From positions 53,367 through 117,366 of the forward strand of contig JALHQH010000038.1 in assembly GCA_022842065.1 (NCBI GenBank): 64,000 bases of DNA, written 5' to 3'. Position numbers and translations under genes: made by a program. The stretch is from Caldilineaceae bacterium (GTDB lineage Bacteria; Chloroflexota; Anaerolineae; Caldilineales; Caldilineaceae). Under the pieces are notes generated by a model, which worked only from the letters and a program-made list of their open reading frames with translations, did not search any database and had not been told where the DNA came from. Shown piece after piece: positions 27,960 to 35,939 of the stretch (the stretch's first letter is position 1; each line of letters opens with the position of its first letter).

Positions 27960-28552
27960 TCGGCTACCTCTTCGTGCGCGGCCAATGGGTGCAATTCGGG
28001 AAAGTCACGGGTGATCAGCGTGCGTAAGCGTCTCAACGCGCGGGAGAGACGTGATTTTACCGTGCCTTCGGCGATGCCTAGTGTGGCGGCCGTTTCACTG
28101 ACTGACATTTCCAAAAAATAACGCAAGTAGATGATCTCTTGGTCGCTAACCATTAGGCGCTGCACAGCCTGCCAGATCAATTCACTTTCCATGCCCGCCG
28201 CGGCGCTGCTGGAGTTGGCAATTGCGCTTTGACCAGGGCTTTGCCACCAGCGTTGCCAGGTTGCCAGATAGCGCCGCACCGAACGCCGCCGATTACGGGC
28301 CCGATTTTTGGCGATCTGCAAGAGCCAAGGCCGCAATGGACGCGTCCGGTCAAAGCGTTGCAGATGGCGAAACGCCTGTAGAAAAGTTTCCTGGGCCACA
28401 TCCTGGGCGTCGTCCGCATTGCCCAACAGCAGATAAGCCATGCGAAAGACCGCTTCCTGATGGTGCGTCACCAGGGCAAGCCAGGCGGCATGGTCGTGCT
28501 GTTGGGCACGCCCGATCTCTTCAGCTTCATTCACAATTGCCTGCTTCATCAT
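27956..28552 (-). CDS. ECF-type RNA polymerase sigma factor
   Basis: A 198-residue sigma-70 family factor with region 2 (AVFRMAYLLLGNADDAQDVAQETFLQAFRHLQ, about 33-64, with the polymerase-binding DAEDV-like motif) and region 4 (DQEIIYLRYFLEMSVSETAATLGIAEGTVKSRLSRAL, about 136-172, helix-turn-helix for the -35 element). The linker is basic and Trp-rich. It is first in a three-gene operon with an anti-sigma-like protein and a cytochrome c and is likely autoregulated from the gap upstream. Confidence 0.93.
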   Translation of the reverse strand: MMKQAIVNEAEEIGRAQQHDHAAWLALVTHHQEAVFRMAYLLLGNADDAQDVAQETFLQAFRHLQRFDRTRPLRPWLLQIAKNRARNRRRSVRRYLATWQRWWQSPGQSAIANSSSAAAGMESELIWQAVQRLMVSDQEIIYLRYFLEMSVSETAATLGIAEGTVKSRLSRALRRLRTLITRDFPELHPLAAHEEVAE

Positions 28553-28936
28553 TCATGTACATGACGATTTCTACTTACTATATACGCTACTATACACCGC
28601 CGCAGCGAGAATGGTTCCCAGCACTTTATGACGCCGGCTGGCTAGCGGCTGGCCCAATAGAGCAGTAACAGACGCGAATTATACTTGATGGATCAGTAGA
28701 TAGAACACAGCTTTTGTCTATGGATACCGCCTTCGTACTTAGTCTTTTGTAAGAGCAAACAGCCGCTTTGCCCCATTTTTGCAACAAAACTGTAAGAATT
28801 TTATTACATTGTTCGGTGTAAGATCAGGCAGACAAAGAGCGCGGTAAAAATCAAAGATAAGTAATACATTCATCAGATTGATACCGTCATATGACGATTG
28901 TCACGCGAAGAGAACGATCGAGACAGAGCTGATCCG
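28553..28936. promoter_or_regulatory. Divergent intergenic region, sigma operon and glycan locus
   Basis: This 384-bp, AT-rich gap carries the promoters of the leftward sigma operon and of the rightward wbpD-like locus. A candidate rightward promoter is TTGCAA at 28779-28784 with TATTAC at 28802-28807 (spacer 17), which is only a fair match. No gene or strong inverted repeat was found. Confidence 0.35.
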
Positions 28937-29548
28937 ATGACTATTCACGCAACCGCAGAAATTTCACCCAAGGCCATGATCGGTGACCGCACGCGCATCT
29001 GGCACCATGCTCAAATTCGCGAGGGAGCGACCATTGGACATGATTGCACCGTGGGGCGCGATGTTTATATTGACAGCGAGGTGCAGATCGGCAACTGTGT
29101 CAAGATTCAGAACAGTGCGCTGCTTTACAAAGGAGCAGTGCTGGAAGATGGAGTCTTTATCGGCCCCCGCGTCTGTCTGACGAATGATCGCTACCCGCGC
29201 GCCATTACACCTTGGGGCACGTTGAAAGGTGTCGATGATTGGGTGCAGGGTGCCATCCGGATCAGCTATGGCGCATCAATCGGAGCCGGTGCCATTATTG
29301 TCACTGGGGTCACCGTTGGTCGCTTTGCGATGGTGGCCGCTGGTGCGGTTGTCACGCATGACGTGCCCGACTATGGGCTCGTGATGGGGGTACCGGCACG
29401 CCTAGTGGGCTATGTCTGTGCTTGTGGCCAACCCCTAGAGGGTATGTGGCAGCCAGCGAGTTATGCGCCGGTCACCTGTCCACATTGTGCTGCCTTGTCG
29501 ATGACGGAGCACTTACAACTGCGCCATCTGCTACAGGAACAAAGTTAA
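28937..29548 (+). CDS. Left-handed beta-helix N-acetyltransferase, WbpD-like, with zinc-ribbon tail
   Basis: A 203-residue hexapeptide-repeat acyltransferase. The repeats run from about residue 13 to 150 (for example IGHDCTVGRDVYIDSEVQIGNCVKIQ). The family-typical LTNDRYPRAITPWG segment and the GVPARLVGYV end are present. WbpD acetylates the 3-amine of UDP-GlcNAc3NA using acetyl-CoA. After the helix comes a short tail with CACG and CPHC, probably a structural zinc site, which many WbpD homologues share. ATG 28937 is preferred to TTG 28898 because the fold starts five residues later. It is followed by the oxidoreductase after 12 bases. Confidence 0.88.
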   Translation: MTIHATAEISPKAMIGDRTRIWHHAQIREGATIGHDCTVGRDVYIDSEVQIGNCVKIQNSALLYKGAVLEDGVFIGPRVCLTNDRYPRAITPWGTLKGVDDWVQGAIRISYGASIGAGAIIVTGVTVGRFAMVAAGAVVTHDVPDYGLVMGVPARLVGYVCACGQPLEGMWQPASYAPVTCPHCAALSMTEHLQLRHLLQEQS

Positions 29549-29560
29549 AAGGAGTACAAG

Positions 29561-30604
29561 ATGAGTGCGGTGCGCATTGGGGTGGTTGGGGTTGGACGCA
29601 TGGGGCGCAACCACTGTCGCGTCCTCGCCAGCCTGCGGAATGCGGTGTTGGTTGGGGTCTTTGATCTAAACGAGCGGGTGGGGCAGCAGATTGCCCAACA
29701 ATATGAGACAACCTTCTATCCCCAGGTCGATGCCTTGCTGGCCGTTGTGGATGCAGTGGTCATTGCCACCCCTACCCCAGCACACTTTGCCTTGACCATG
29801 CACTGTCTGGCCCAAGGGATCCATATGCTCATCGAAAAGCCGATTGCAGCAACAGTAAGTGAAGCAACCCAGATTGTGGCCGCCGCGGCGCAGAGTAAGG
29901 CAGTGGTGCAGGTTGGCCATATTGAGCGTTTCAATCCGACTTATATTGAGCTAAAACATGTCATGGAAGGCATGAATGTGGCGGCGATCAATCTGCGCCG
30001 GCTCAGCCCTTATGTGGGCAGTAATACCGATGTTGATGTGGTGCTTGATCTAATGATTCACGATCTGGATCTGTTACTCGATCTGATCCAGACCCCACCC
30101 ACTAGTATCCACGCCGCCGGTTTGACGGCCTTTAGTGGTGATGTCGATCACGCCACCGCCCAGTTTATCTTTCCCACCGGCCCACTCTGCACTGTCATGG
30201 TTTCGCGTCTGACGGAACACAAAGTGCGCACGATTGAAGTGACCGGATTGGATGCCTATGTCGAAGCCGATCTGCTCAACAAAAGCATCTCACTCCACCG
30301 GAGCATGACCGGTGAATATTTGAACTACAACCAGCATAGCGTGAAGTATCGGCAAGAGAGCTTGATTGAGCGCATCCATGTGCCGATTGCCGAGCCGCTA
30401 TTATTGGAGTTACAACATTTTGTCAGCTGTATTATGGCGAACCAAGCGCCACGCGTTTCCGCGGCAGATGGCCTTGCCGCACTGCGGCTTGCCACCGAGA
30501 TCCGTGACACGATTCGCCAGCAGTTGATTGTGGTGCCGCAAACGCAACCACCGCTCGGCCAACCAGCGTCAACCTGGAAACAAGCGGTCGACGTTGCCAT
30601 CTAA
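29561..30604 (+). CDS. Gfo/Idh/MocA oxidoreductase, WbpB-like
   Basis: A 347-residue NAD-dependent enzyme with Rossmann motif GVVGVGRMGRNHCR (about 5-18), the catalytic EKPIAATVSEA (about 93-103) and the substrate-site MIHDLDLLLDLI, which in this family carries the catalytic His and Asp. It is expected to oxidise UDP-GlcNAcA at C3, the step before transamination and WbpD acetylation. AAGGAG lies upstream, and the gap to the wbpD-like gene is only 12 bases, supporting the assignment. Its paralogue at 12702 shares the fold but differs in the Rossmann loop. Confidence 0.88.
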   Translation: MSAVRIGVVGVGRMGRNHCRVLASLRNAVLVGVFDLNERVGQQIAQQYETTFYPQVDALLAVVDAVVIATPTPAHFALTMHCLAQGIHMLIEKPIAATVSEATQIVAAAAQSKAVVQVGHIERFNPTYIELKHVMEGMNVAAINLRRLSPYVGSNTDVDVVLDLMIHDLDLLLDLIQTPPTSIHAAGLTAFSGDVDHATAQFIFPTGPLCTVMVSRLTEHKVRTIEVTGLDAYVEADLLNKSISLHRSMTGEYLNYNQHSVKYRQESLIERIHVPIAEPLLLELQHFVSCIMANQAPRVSAADGLAALRLATEIRDTIRQQLIVVPQTQPPLGQPASTWKQAVDVAI

Positions 30605-30620
30605 AGGGTAGGGTATAGAT

Positions 30621-30679
30621 GATTGTCACTGTCCACAACGCGTTTGCAGGCGTAGCGCAGTTGTCGGATAGTGACAGTC
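30621..30679. other. Imperfect inverted repeat in the glycan operon
   Basis: gattgtcactgtccacaac (30621-30639) pairs with the mirror of cagttgtcggatagtgacagtc (30658-30679), with two single-base bulges. It lies in the 133-bp gap between the oxidoreductase and GT2 genes and could pause or split the transcript. Confidence 0.55.
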
Positions 30680-30737
30680 ACCTTCGGAAATCGCGTCATC
30701 TTAATAGATTAGCCGCAAGTAGAGTGGGAGTTACAAC

Positions 30738-32120
30738 GTGGATCTGTCGATTATTATTCCCTGTTATAACGAAGTGGAAAATGTGCCAAAATTATTGGCC
30801 GAATTTCTACCGGTCGTTAATGGTCTGGTAAAACGGGGCAGCGCCGGCCACATCCAGACAGCCGAGATCGAAGTCATCTTTGTCGATGACGGTAGCCGTG
30901 ATGGAACTTTTCCCCATTTGCTCGCAGCCTTTGCGGATCAAACGCTGCCAGGGATTAGCTTCCACTTTACCCAACATCGCCTCAACCGCGGCTTGGGGGC
31001 GGCGCTCCGCACCGGGATCGATCTGGCCAAGGGTAACGTCGTCCTCACCACCGATTGCGACGGCACCTATCACTTTAGCGAGATTCCACACCTGTTGGCG
31101 CGTCTGACACCCGCGGTGGATCTGGTGACAGCCTCTCCCTATCATCCGGAAGGGGCGGTAGATGGCGTGCCGGCCTATCGCTTGTTGCTGAGCCGCAGTT
31201 CATCGGCGATTTATCGGATGTTGACCGATCGGCGCGTCTATACCTATACCGCGCTCTTTCGCGCCTATCGACGTGAGGTAATCCAGAATGTGCCCTTCAC
31301 TTCGGATGGTTTTTTGGCTGGGACCGAACTGTTGGTCAACGCCATCCGGATGGGCTATCGGGTCGCTGAGCATCCCACCGTTTTACATTCACGTGCGTTT
31401 GGCGTTTCCAAGGCCAAAATCGTGCGCACCGTACGCGCACATCTGGGCTTTCAATTTAACACGCTCTTGCCCTGGCACCCCTATGGCTGCGTCGTGCGCG
31501 GCAGCGGAGCCACCCTTTATCTATATGAGCAGGGCCAAAAGCGGGCCTTTCCGTCACCCGAGATTTTTCTTTCGCACGGTTACCACTGGCAGCAGGTCGT
31601 TCAGATCAGCGATGCCGAATTAGCCGCACTGGCTGATGGTCCGCCACTCACCTTTCGCGATGGGGAACTGCTGCGGGGCAATGACGAAACTGTTTATATT
31701 GTTGAACATGGCTATCGCCGGCCCTTTGTGGCAGCCAGTGTCTTTGAGGCGCTTGGCTATCGCTGGGAAAATGTGCTGACGATTGCAGCAGACCAGTTAC
31801 AAACGTTGCCCCTGGGCGAAGCAATGACCGCCACCAGTCGGCATGCCGATGGCACCCTCTTACGGGGGACGGATGATACAGTCTACCGCGTCGAAGGGGG
31901 CCGCCTACGCGCCTTCCCTTCCCTCCAAGTCTTTCGCTCGTGGGGCTTACAGTGGGAACAAGTAGTGGTGGTGACGCCAACGACACTTGCGAGCTATGCC
32001 GGCGGTGAACCACTCGCCGCACAGCCAAGCCTTTTTCACCACTGGCGCACCCTTTATAATCGTTCGCTGCCCCGCCTGGATTACCAAGCCAATGGGAGCC
32101 CTTTGCAATTTTCGACCTAA
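30738..32120 (+). CDS. Family 2 glycosyltransferase fused to three VYxVExGxxRxF repeats
   Basis: A 460-residue fusion. Residues 1-240 are a polyprenyl-phosphate-type GT2: IIPCYNEVENVPKLL, FVDDGSRDGTF and the TTDCDGT metal motif. After a linker come three repeats of about 55 residues at roughly 248-303, 308-363 and 372-427, with consensus G-LLRG-D-TVY-VE-G-RR-F-S--VF---GY-WE-V. I know this repeat mainly from secreted or surface proteins of Gram-positive bacteria and Chloroflexota, so its attachment to a cytosolic transferase is odd. No membrane helices follow the GT2 domain, unlike the paralogue at 15874. The start is GTG 30738 with GGGAG upstream. The stop codon lies inside a small hairpin. 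Confidence 0.85.
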   Translation: MDLSIIIPCYNEVENVPKLLAEFLPVVNGLVKRGSAGHIQTAEIEVIFVDDGSRDGTFPHLLAAFADQTLPGISFHFTQHRLNRGLGAALRTGIDLAKGNVVLTTDCDGTYHFSEIPHLLARLTPAVDLVTASPYHPEGAVDGVPAYRLLLSRSSSAIYRMLTDRRVYTYTALFRAYRREVIQNVPFTSDGFLAGTELLVNAIRMGYRVAEHPTVLHSRAFGVSKAKIVRTVRAHLGFQFNTLLPWHPYGCVVRGSGATLYLYEQGQKRAFPSPEIFLSHGYHWQQVVQISDAELAALADGPPLTFRDGELLRGNDETVYIVEHGYRRPFVAASVFEALGYRWENVLTIAADQLQTLPLGEAMTATSRHADGTLLRGTDDTVYRVEGGRLRAFPSLQVFRSWGLQWEQVVVVTPTTLASYAGGEPLAAQPSLFHHWRTLYNRSLPRLDYQANGSPLQFST

Positions 32121-32138
32121 AGTCGGCTCGGCTTTAGG
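32116..32138 (+). other. Hairpin spanning the GT2 stop codon
   Basis: cctaaag (32116-32122) and ctttagg (32132-32138) form a seven-base-pair stem with a nine-base loop. The stop codon TAA (32118-32120) is in the left arm, and the GGGAG site of the epimerase gene follows directly. It may tune translation of the downstream gene or reduce read-through transcription. Confidence 0.45.
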
Positions 32139-32156
32139 CGCTTGGGAGAGTCAACT

Positions 32157-33251
32157 GTGAAAATTCTTTCGATTGTCGGCGCACGGCCGGAATTTGTTCA
32201 GGCCATGCCGGTCAGCCAGGCGTTGGCAGACCGCCACGAAGAGATCCTGGTCCATACGGGGCAACATTATGACTACCGCATGTCGCAGATCTTTTTTGAT
32301 GAACTGCCAATTCCCACCCCCGCTTACAACCTGGAGATTGGCTCCGGTTCGCACGGGCAACAGACCGCGCAATTGCTGACCCGGCTGGAAGAGCTCATGC
32401 GCAGCACCAAGCCGGATGTGGTGATTGTGCGCGGTGATACGAATTCAACCCTGGGCGGGGCGCTGGCCGCCAGTAAATTACAGATCCCGCTGGTGCATAT
32501 CGAGGCCGGCGAACGCAGTTTTAACCGCCAAATGCCCGAAGAGATCAATCGTTTGGCGGTGGACGCCATTGCCGATCTGCACCTCTGCGTCAGCCGCAAA
32601 GCTGTACGCCAGCTCGGCAATGAAGGACGCGCCGGCAGTGCCCATTGGATCGGCGATGTGATGCTGGATACGCTGCTGCAAAGCTTGCCCATCGCGCGCA
32701 AGCGTTCCCAGATTTTGGGGCGGTTGGGTTTGCAAGCGGGCAGCTACGGCTTGGTCACCGTCCATCGCGCCGCCAATGTGGATGACAGCCGCCGGTTGAC
32801 TGCGATTATGCAGGCGCTTAACACATTGGATCTGCCACTTGTTTTTCCTGTCCATCCCCGCACCTATCAAGCCATTGCCCGCTTAGATATCACTCCCGGT
32901 CGCCACATTCAGCTGATTGAGCCGGTGGGTTATCTGGATATGATCATGTTGGCAGCCAATGCCTGGCGAATCGCCACCGATTCGGGTGGCTTGCAGCGGG
33001 AGGCTTACTATCTGCGGGTGCCTTGCCTGACCCTGCGAGATGAAACGGAGTGGACAGAAACGGTCCAGAGCGGGTGGAATCGGTTGGTCGGTGCCCAAAC
33101 GGGCCACATTGTCGAGAGCTGGCACAATTTTGTGACACCCAGCAGCCATCCCCCGGTATTGGGCGACGGCAAGGCCGCAGAACGCATTGTGGCAAATTTG
33201 GAAATCTATATGGGCGTGACAGAAGCCACGGCACAGCAGGAGTACGCGTAA
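32157..33251 (+). CDS. Non-hydrolysing UDP-N-acetylglucosamine 2-epimerase family, WbpI-like
   Basis: A 364-residue GT-B-fold epimerase. Seen are GARPEFVQAMPV (about 8-19), HTGQHYDYRMS, RGDTNSTLGG, HIEAGERSFNRQMPEEINR and the C-terminal DSGGLQREAYYLRVPCLTLRDETEW. The WecB/WbpI family inverts C2 of UDP-GlcNAc or of UDP-GlcNAc3NAcA. Because WbpB- and WbpD-like enzymes are in the same locus, the second substrate, giving UDP-ManNAc3NAcA, is favoured. The start GTG 32157 is chosen for its GGGAGAG site. The stop overlaps the start of the next gene by one base. Confidence 0.9.
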   Translation: MKILSIVGARPEFVQAMPVSQALADRHEEILVHTGQHYDYRMSQIFFDELPIPTPAYNLEIGSGSHGQQTAQLLTRLEELMRSTKPDVVIVRGDTNSTLGGALAASKLQIPLVHIEAGERSFNRQMPEEINRLAVDAIADLHLCVSRKAVRQLGNEGRAGSAHWIGDVMLDTLLQSLPIARKRSQILGRLGLQAGSYGLVTVHRAANVDDSRRLTAIMQALNTLDLPLVFPVHPRTYQAIARLDITPGRHIQLIEPVGYLDMIMLAANAWRIATDSGGLQREAYYLRVPCLTLRDETEWTETVQSGWNRLVGAQTGHIVESWHNFVTPSSHPPVLGDGKAAERIVANLEIYMGVTEATAQQEYA

Positions 33252-34624
33252 TGAGTGTGGCAATTATCGGTGGCGGCATTATGGGGATCAGCCTGGGCTA
33301 TTATTTGGCCAAGGCCGGCGTCGCCGTCGAAATTTATGAGGCATCCGCGGTCCTGGGCGGCCTGGCGGGGCCATTGACATTGCACGACGGCACCGCCGTT
33401 GACCGCTTCTACCATGCAATTCTCTCCAGTGATGATCAGCTACGGACGCTCTGCGAAGCAGTGGGCATTGCCGATCAGCTGCGCTTCCAGACAACCAAAA
33501 TGGGCTTCTATCATGATGGCGCGATCCACCCGATGAATGGCGTGGTCGATTTCCTGCGCTTTCCACCACTTGGTTGGCCGGATCGCTTTCGGTTGGGGCT
33601 GACCGTATTGGCAGCCCAAGCCGTGCGCGATTGGCAGAGGTTAGAACAGATCAGTGTGGCCGAGTGGTTACAACGCTGGAGTGGTCGTAACACCTATGAA
33701 AACTTATGGCGCCCCATGTTGCGGGCCAAGTTTGACGGTGAAGGCGGCGATGCCATCTTTGAACAGGTGCCCGCGACCTGGATCTGGTCACGGCTGGTGC
33801 GCATGAAGTCAACGCGGCGGGGGGCCAACCAGAAGGAAGAGGCCGGCCACTTGATTGGCGGTTATGCCACGCTGCTGACTGCGATGGCTGCGCAAATCCG
33901 CCAAACTGGGGGGAAAATTCACCTGAATTGCCCAGTCCAAGAAATCGTCATTGAACAGGGTCGTGCGCAAGGGGTATTGGTCGCCAATCAAATGATCCCT
34001 CACGACCGGGTAATCTGCACCATGCAAGCCCCAGTTTTCAGCCGTTTGATTCCCAACGCGCCCGCCGCTTACCGGCAAGCGCTGACTGATCAGGCCTATT
34101 TAGGCATTATCTGCCCACTCGTCGTGCTCAAACGTCCCCTTTCCGGCTATTGGACGCTCAATATCACCGATGAACGGGTACCATTCACCGGGGTCATCGA
34201 GACTACGGCCTATATCGAGCCCCAATTTGTGGGCAACCATCACCTGGTCTATCTGCCGAAATACACGGCGCCGGGCAGCCCGTGGCAGCAGAAAAGCGAC
34301 AGCGAGATCGAAGCGCTGTGGATTCACCATCTGCAACGCATGTTCCCGCACTTTGATCCGCAGGAGATTGTTGAGTTCCGCGTTCATCGCGAACGCTTTG
34401 TCGAGCCACTGCATGGCCTGAATGAGACCGCAAAGATTCCCACCTTGGAAACCCCAGTCGCCGATCTATTCCTGGCGACGACGGCGCAGATCTATCCAGC
34501 GCTGACGAATGGGGAATCGGTTACGCGCCATGCCGATTGCGCAGGGGCGAAGATCGCCGCAACGATGATGAGTGCGCCGCGTACGCACCCAACTGCCATG
34601 CCGGTAGTTGCGCCGGCTTTTTAA
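33251..34624 (+). CDS. NAD(P)/FAD-dependent oxidoreductase, amine-oxidase/UDP-galactopyranose-mutase-like
   Basis: A 457-residue flavoprotein with the dinucleotide motif IIGGGIMGISLGYYLAKAG (about 5-23), YEASAVLGGLAG and the substrate-side HLIGGYATLLTAMAAQIRQTGGKI. The C-terminal motif is ATTAQIYPALTNGES. Such genes are common in surface-glycan clusters and are related to UDP-galactopyranose mutase and protoporphyrinogen-oxidase-like enzymes, but the exact reaction is unknown. ATG 33251 overlaps the epimerase stop (TAATG). Longer in-frame extensions upstream lie wholly inside the epimerase and are not used. Confidence 0.85.
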   Translation: MSVAIIGGGIMGISLGYYLAKAGVAVEIYEASAVLGGLAGPLTLHDGTAVDRFYHAILSSDDQLRTLCEAVGIADQLRFQTTKMGFYHDGAIHPMNGVVDFLRFPPLGWPDRFRLGLTVLAAQAVRDWQRLEQISVAEWLQRWSGRNTYENLWRPMLRAKFDGEGGDAIFEQVPATWIWSRLVRMKSTRRGANQKEEAGHLIGGYATLLTAMAAQIRQTGGKIHLNCPVQEIVIEQGRAQGVLVANQMIPHDRVICTMQAPVFSRLIPNAPAAYRQALTDQAYLGIICPLVVLKRPLSGYWTLNITDERVPFTGVIETTAYIEPQFVGNHHLVYLPKYTAPGSPWQQKSDSEIEALWIHHLQRMFPHFDPQEIVEFRVHRERFVEPLHGLNETAKIPTLETPVADLFLATTAQIYPALTNGESVTRHADCAGAKIAATMMSAPRTHPTAMPVVAPAF

Positions 34625-34926
34625 CAGCTTTTATAAAGCTAGAATAAAGCTTTTACATAAACAGCTGGTCCCATAGGCCATTGTGAAGCAGCAATTCTCA
34701 ATATGAAATTAGGACCAGTGTACTGCGCATCCTCAGATGCGCAACCCCGTTCGCATAAGGGGATGCTCACTACACGTTTCCATATTGAGAATTGCTGATT
34801 GTGAAGAGAGCCATTATGCACCGCCTGATGGTTTATAAAGGCTGGAGATGTGTAAAATTCAGTCTACAGCAAAGTTAAAGTCGATAAAAAGCTTCCAAAA
34901 AGCGCGCAGAAGACGAGTCAACATAG
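34625..34926. other. Intergenic gap occupied by a foldback element
   Basis: About 300 bases separate the flavoprotein and deacetylase genes. The first part (34625-34665) has short repeated aagctt motifs (agcttttataaagct), which could form a terminator. The middle is the complete foldback element described separately at 34680-34806. The remaining 120 bases show no gene and no obvious promoter. Confidence 0.6.
34680..34806. mobile_element. MITE with 17-bp perfect TIRs and 9-bp target-site duplication
   Basis: cagcaattctcaatatg (34689-34705) is exactly mirrored by catattgagaattgctg (34781-34797). Immediately outside both ends is attgtgaag (34680-34688 and 34798-34806), a 9-bp direct repeat expected of transposition. 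The 109-bp element is itself a near-complete foldback: gtactgcgcatcctcagatgcg on one side and gtgtagtgagcatcccctta (reverse strand) on the other. It has no coding capacity. Its inner arms share a core with the repeats at 26081 and 51912. A 9-bp duplication is typical of IS4-, Tn3-unlike and IS1-type transposases, but the helper is unknown. Confidence 0.9.
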
Positions 34927-35928
34927 ATGCCGAACAGACAGCCACTTGCCAGCCTCTCCCTTGATCTAGACAATAAATGGTCTTACCTGAAAACACATGG
35001 TGATGCGACCTGGGCAACGCTGCCCTCGTATTTTGAACTGCTGATCCCACGGGTGCTGGACTTTTTGGCCCAACGCCAACAGACGATCACCTTTTTCGTT
35101 GTGGGCCAGGATGCGGCCCTGCCCCAACATGTCGAACTGCTGCGCGAAGTCGCCCAGCATGGGCACGAGATCGGCAATCACTCCTTTCATCACGAGCCTT
35201 GGCTGCATCTCTACAGCGAAGCCGCAATCGACCATGAATTGGCGCGGACCGAGGAAGCGCTGGAACGGGTCACCGGTGTGCGCCCGGTCGGTTTCCGCGG
35301 GCCAGGTTATAGCTGTTCGGAAAGCACGCTGCGGGTGCTCTATCGCCGCGGCTATCAGTACGACGCCTCGACCTTGCCCACCTTTCTGGGGCCATTGGCC
35401 CGGCTCTACTATTTTATGACCGCACGTTTGAGTCCGGCGGAGAAGCAGGAGCGGAGTAAACTCTTTGGGACCGTGCGCGACGGCTTGCGGCCCCTGCACG
35501 CCTACCGCTGGACAGTGCCCGAAACGGGCGGCAAACAAGGGCTGGTGGAGATTCCGGTGACGACCATGCCGCTGCTCAAGATTCCGATTCACATGAGTTA
35601 TCTGCTCTACTTGAGCCATTTTTCCCCCATCGCGGCGGTGGCCTATTTTCGGACGGCGCTGGCCCTCTGTCGATTACAGGGCATACAACCCTCGCTGTTG
35701 CTGCACCCGCTTGATTTTATGGGGGTGGAAGATGATCGCGATCTGGCCTTTTTCCCCGGCATGGGTCTACCCAAAGCGCATAAACTGGCCCTGGTCAGTG
35801 ATCTGCTGGGGATCTATTGCCAACAGTTTCAGGTGGTCACTATGGCGCAACATGCCAGCCATGTCGCGACACAGCCGGGCGTGCCTACCGTTGACGCGCG
35901 CGTCAGTTTTGCCCATGTGACGGCATAA
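34927..35928 (+). CDS. Polysaccharide deacetylase (NodB domain)
   Basis: A 333-residue NodB-fold enzyme. The first motif LDLDNKW (about 12-18) carries the catalytic and metal Asp, HEIGNHSFHHEPW (about 79-91) the two metal His, and GFRGPGYSCSE (about 119-129) the substrate groove. This is the DUF3473-like subgroup found in extracellular polysaccharide loci. It has no signal peptide, so it may act on lipid-linked or nucleotide-linked sugar inside the cell. The start ATG has only a weak site. It sits with a methyltransferase and GT-C genes in the same direction, so glycan modification is the likely role. Confidence 0.87.
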   Translation: MPNRQPLASLSLDLDNKWSYLKTHGDATWATLPSYFELLIPRVLDFLAQRQQTITFFVVGQDAALPQHVELLREVAQHGHEIGNHSFHHEPWLHLYSEAAIDHELARTEEALERVTGVRPVGFRGPGYSCSESTLRVLYRRGYQYDASTLPTFLGPLARLYYFMTARLSPAEKQERSKLFGTVRDGLRPLHAYRWTVPETGGKQGLVEIPVTTMPLLKIPIHMSYLLYLSHFSPIAAVAYFRTALALCRLQGIQPSLLLHPLDFMGVEDDRDLAFFPGMGLPKAHKLALVSDLLGIYCQQFQVVTMAQHASHVATQPGVPTVDARVSFAHVTA

Positions 35929-35939
35929 GGGTCGCGACC

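Noticed and set aside
33050..33250. N-terminal extension of the flavoprotein at 33251
   Set aside because: It lies wholly inside the epimerase gene, and the Rossmann motif starts directly after ATG 33251.
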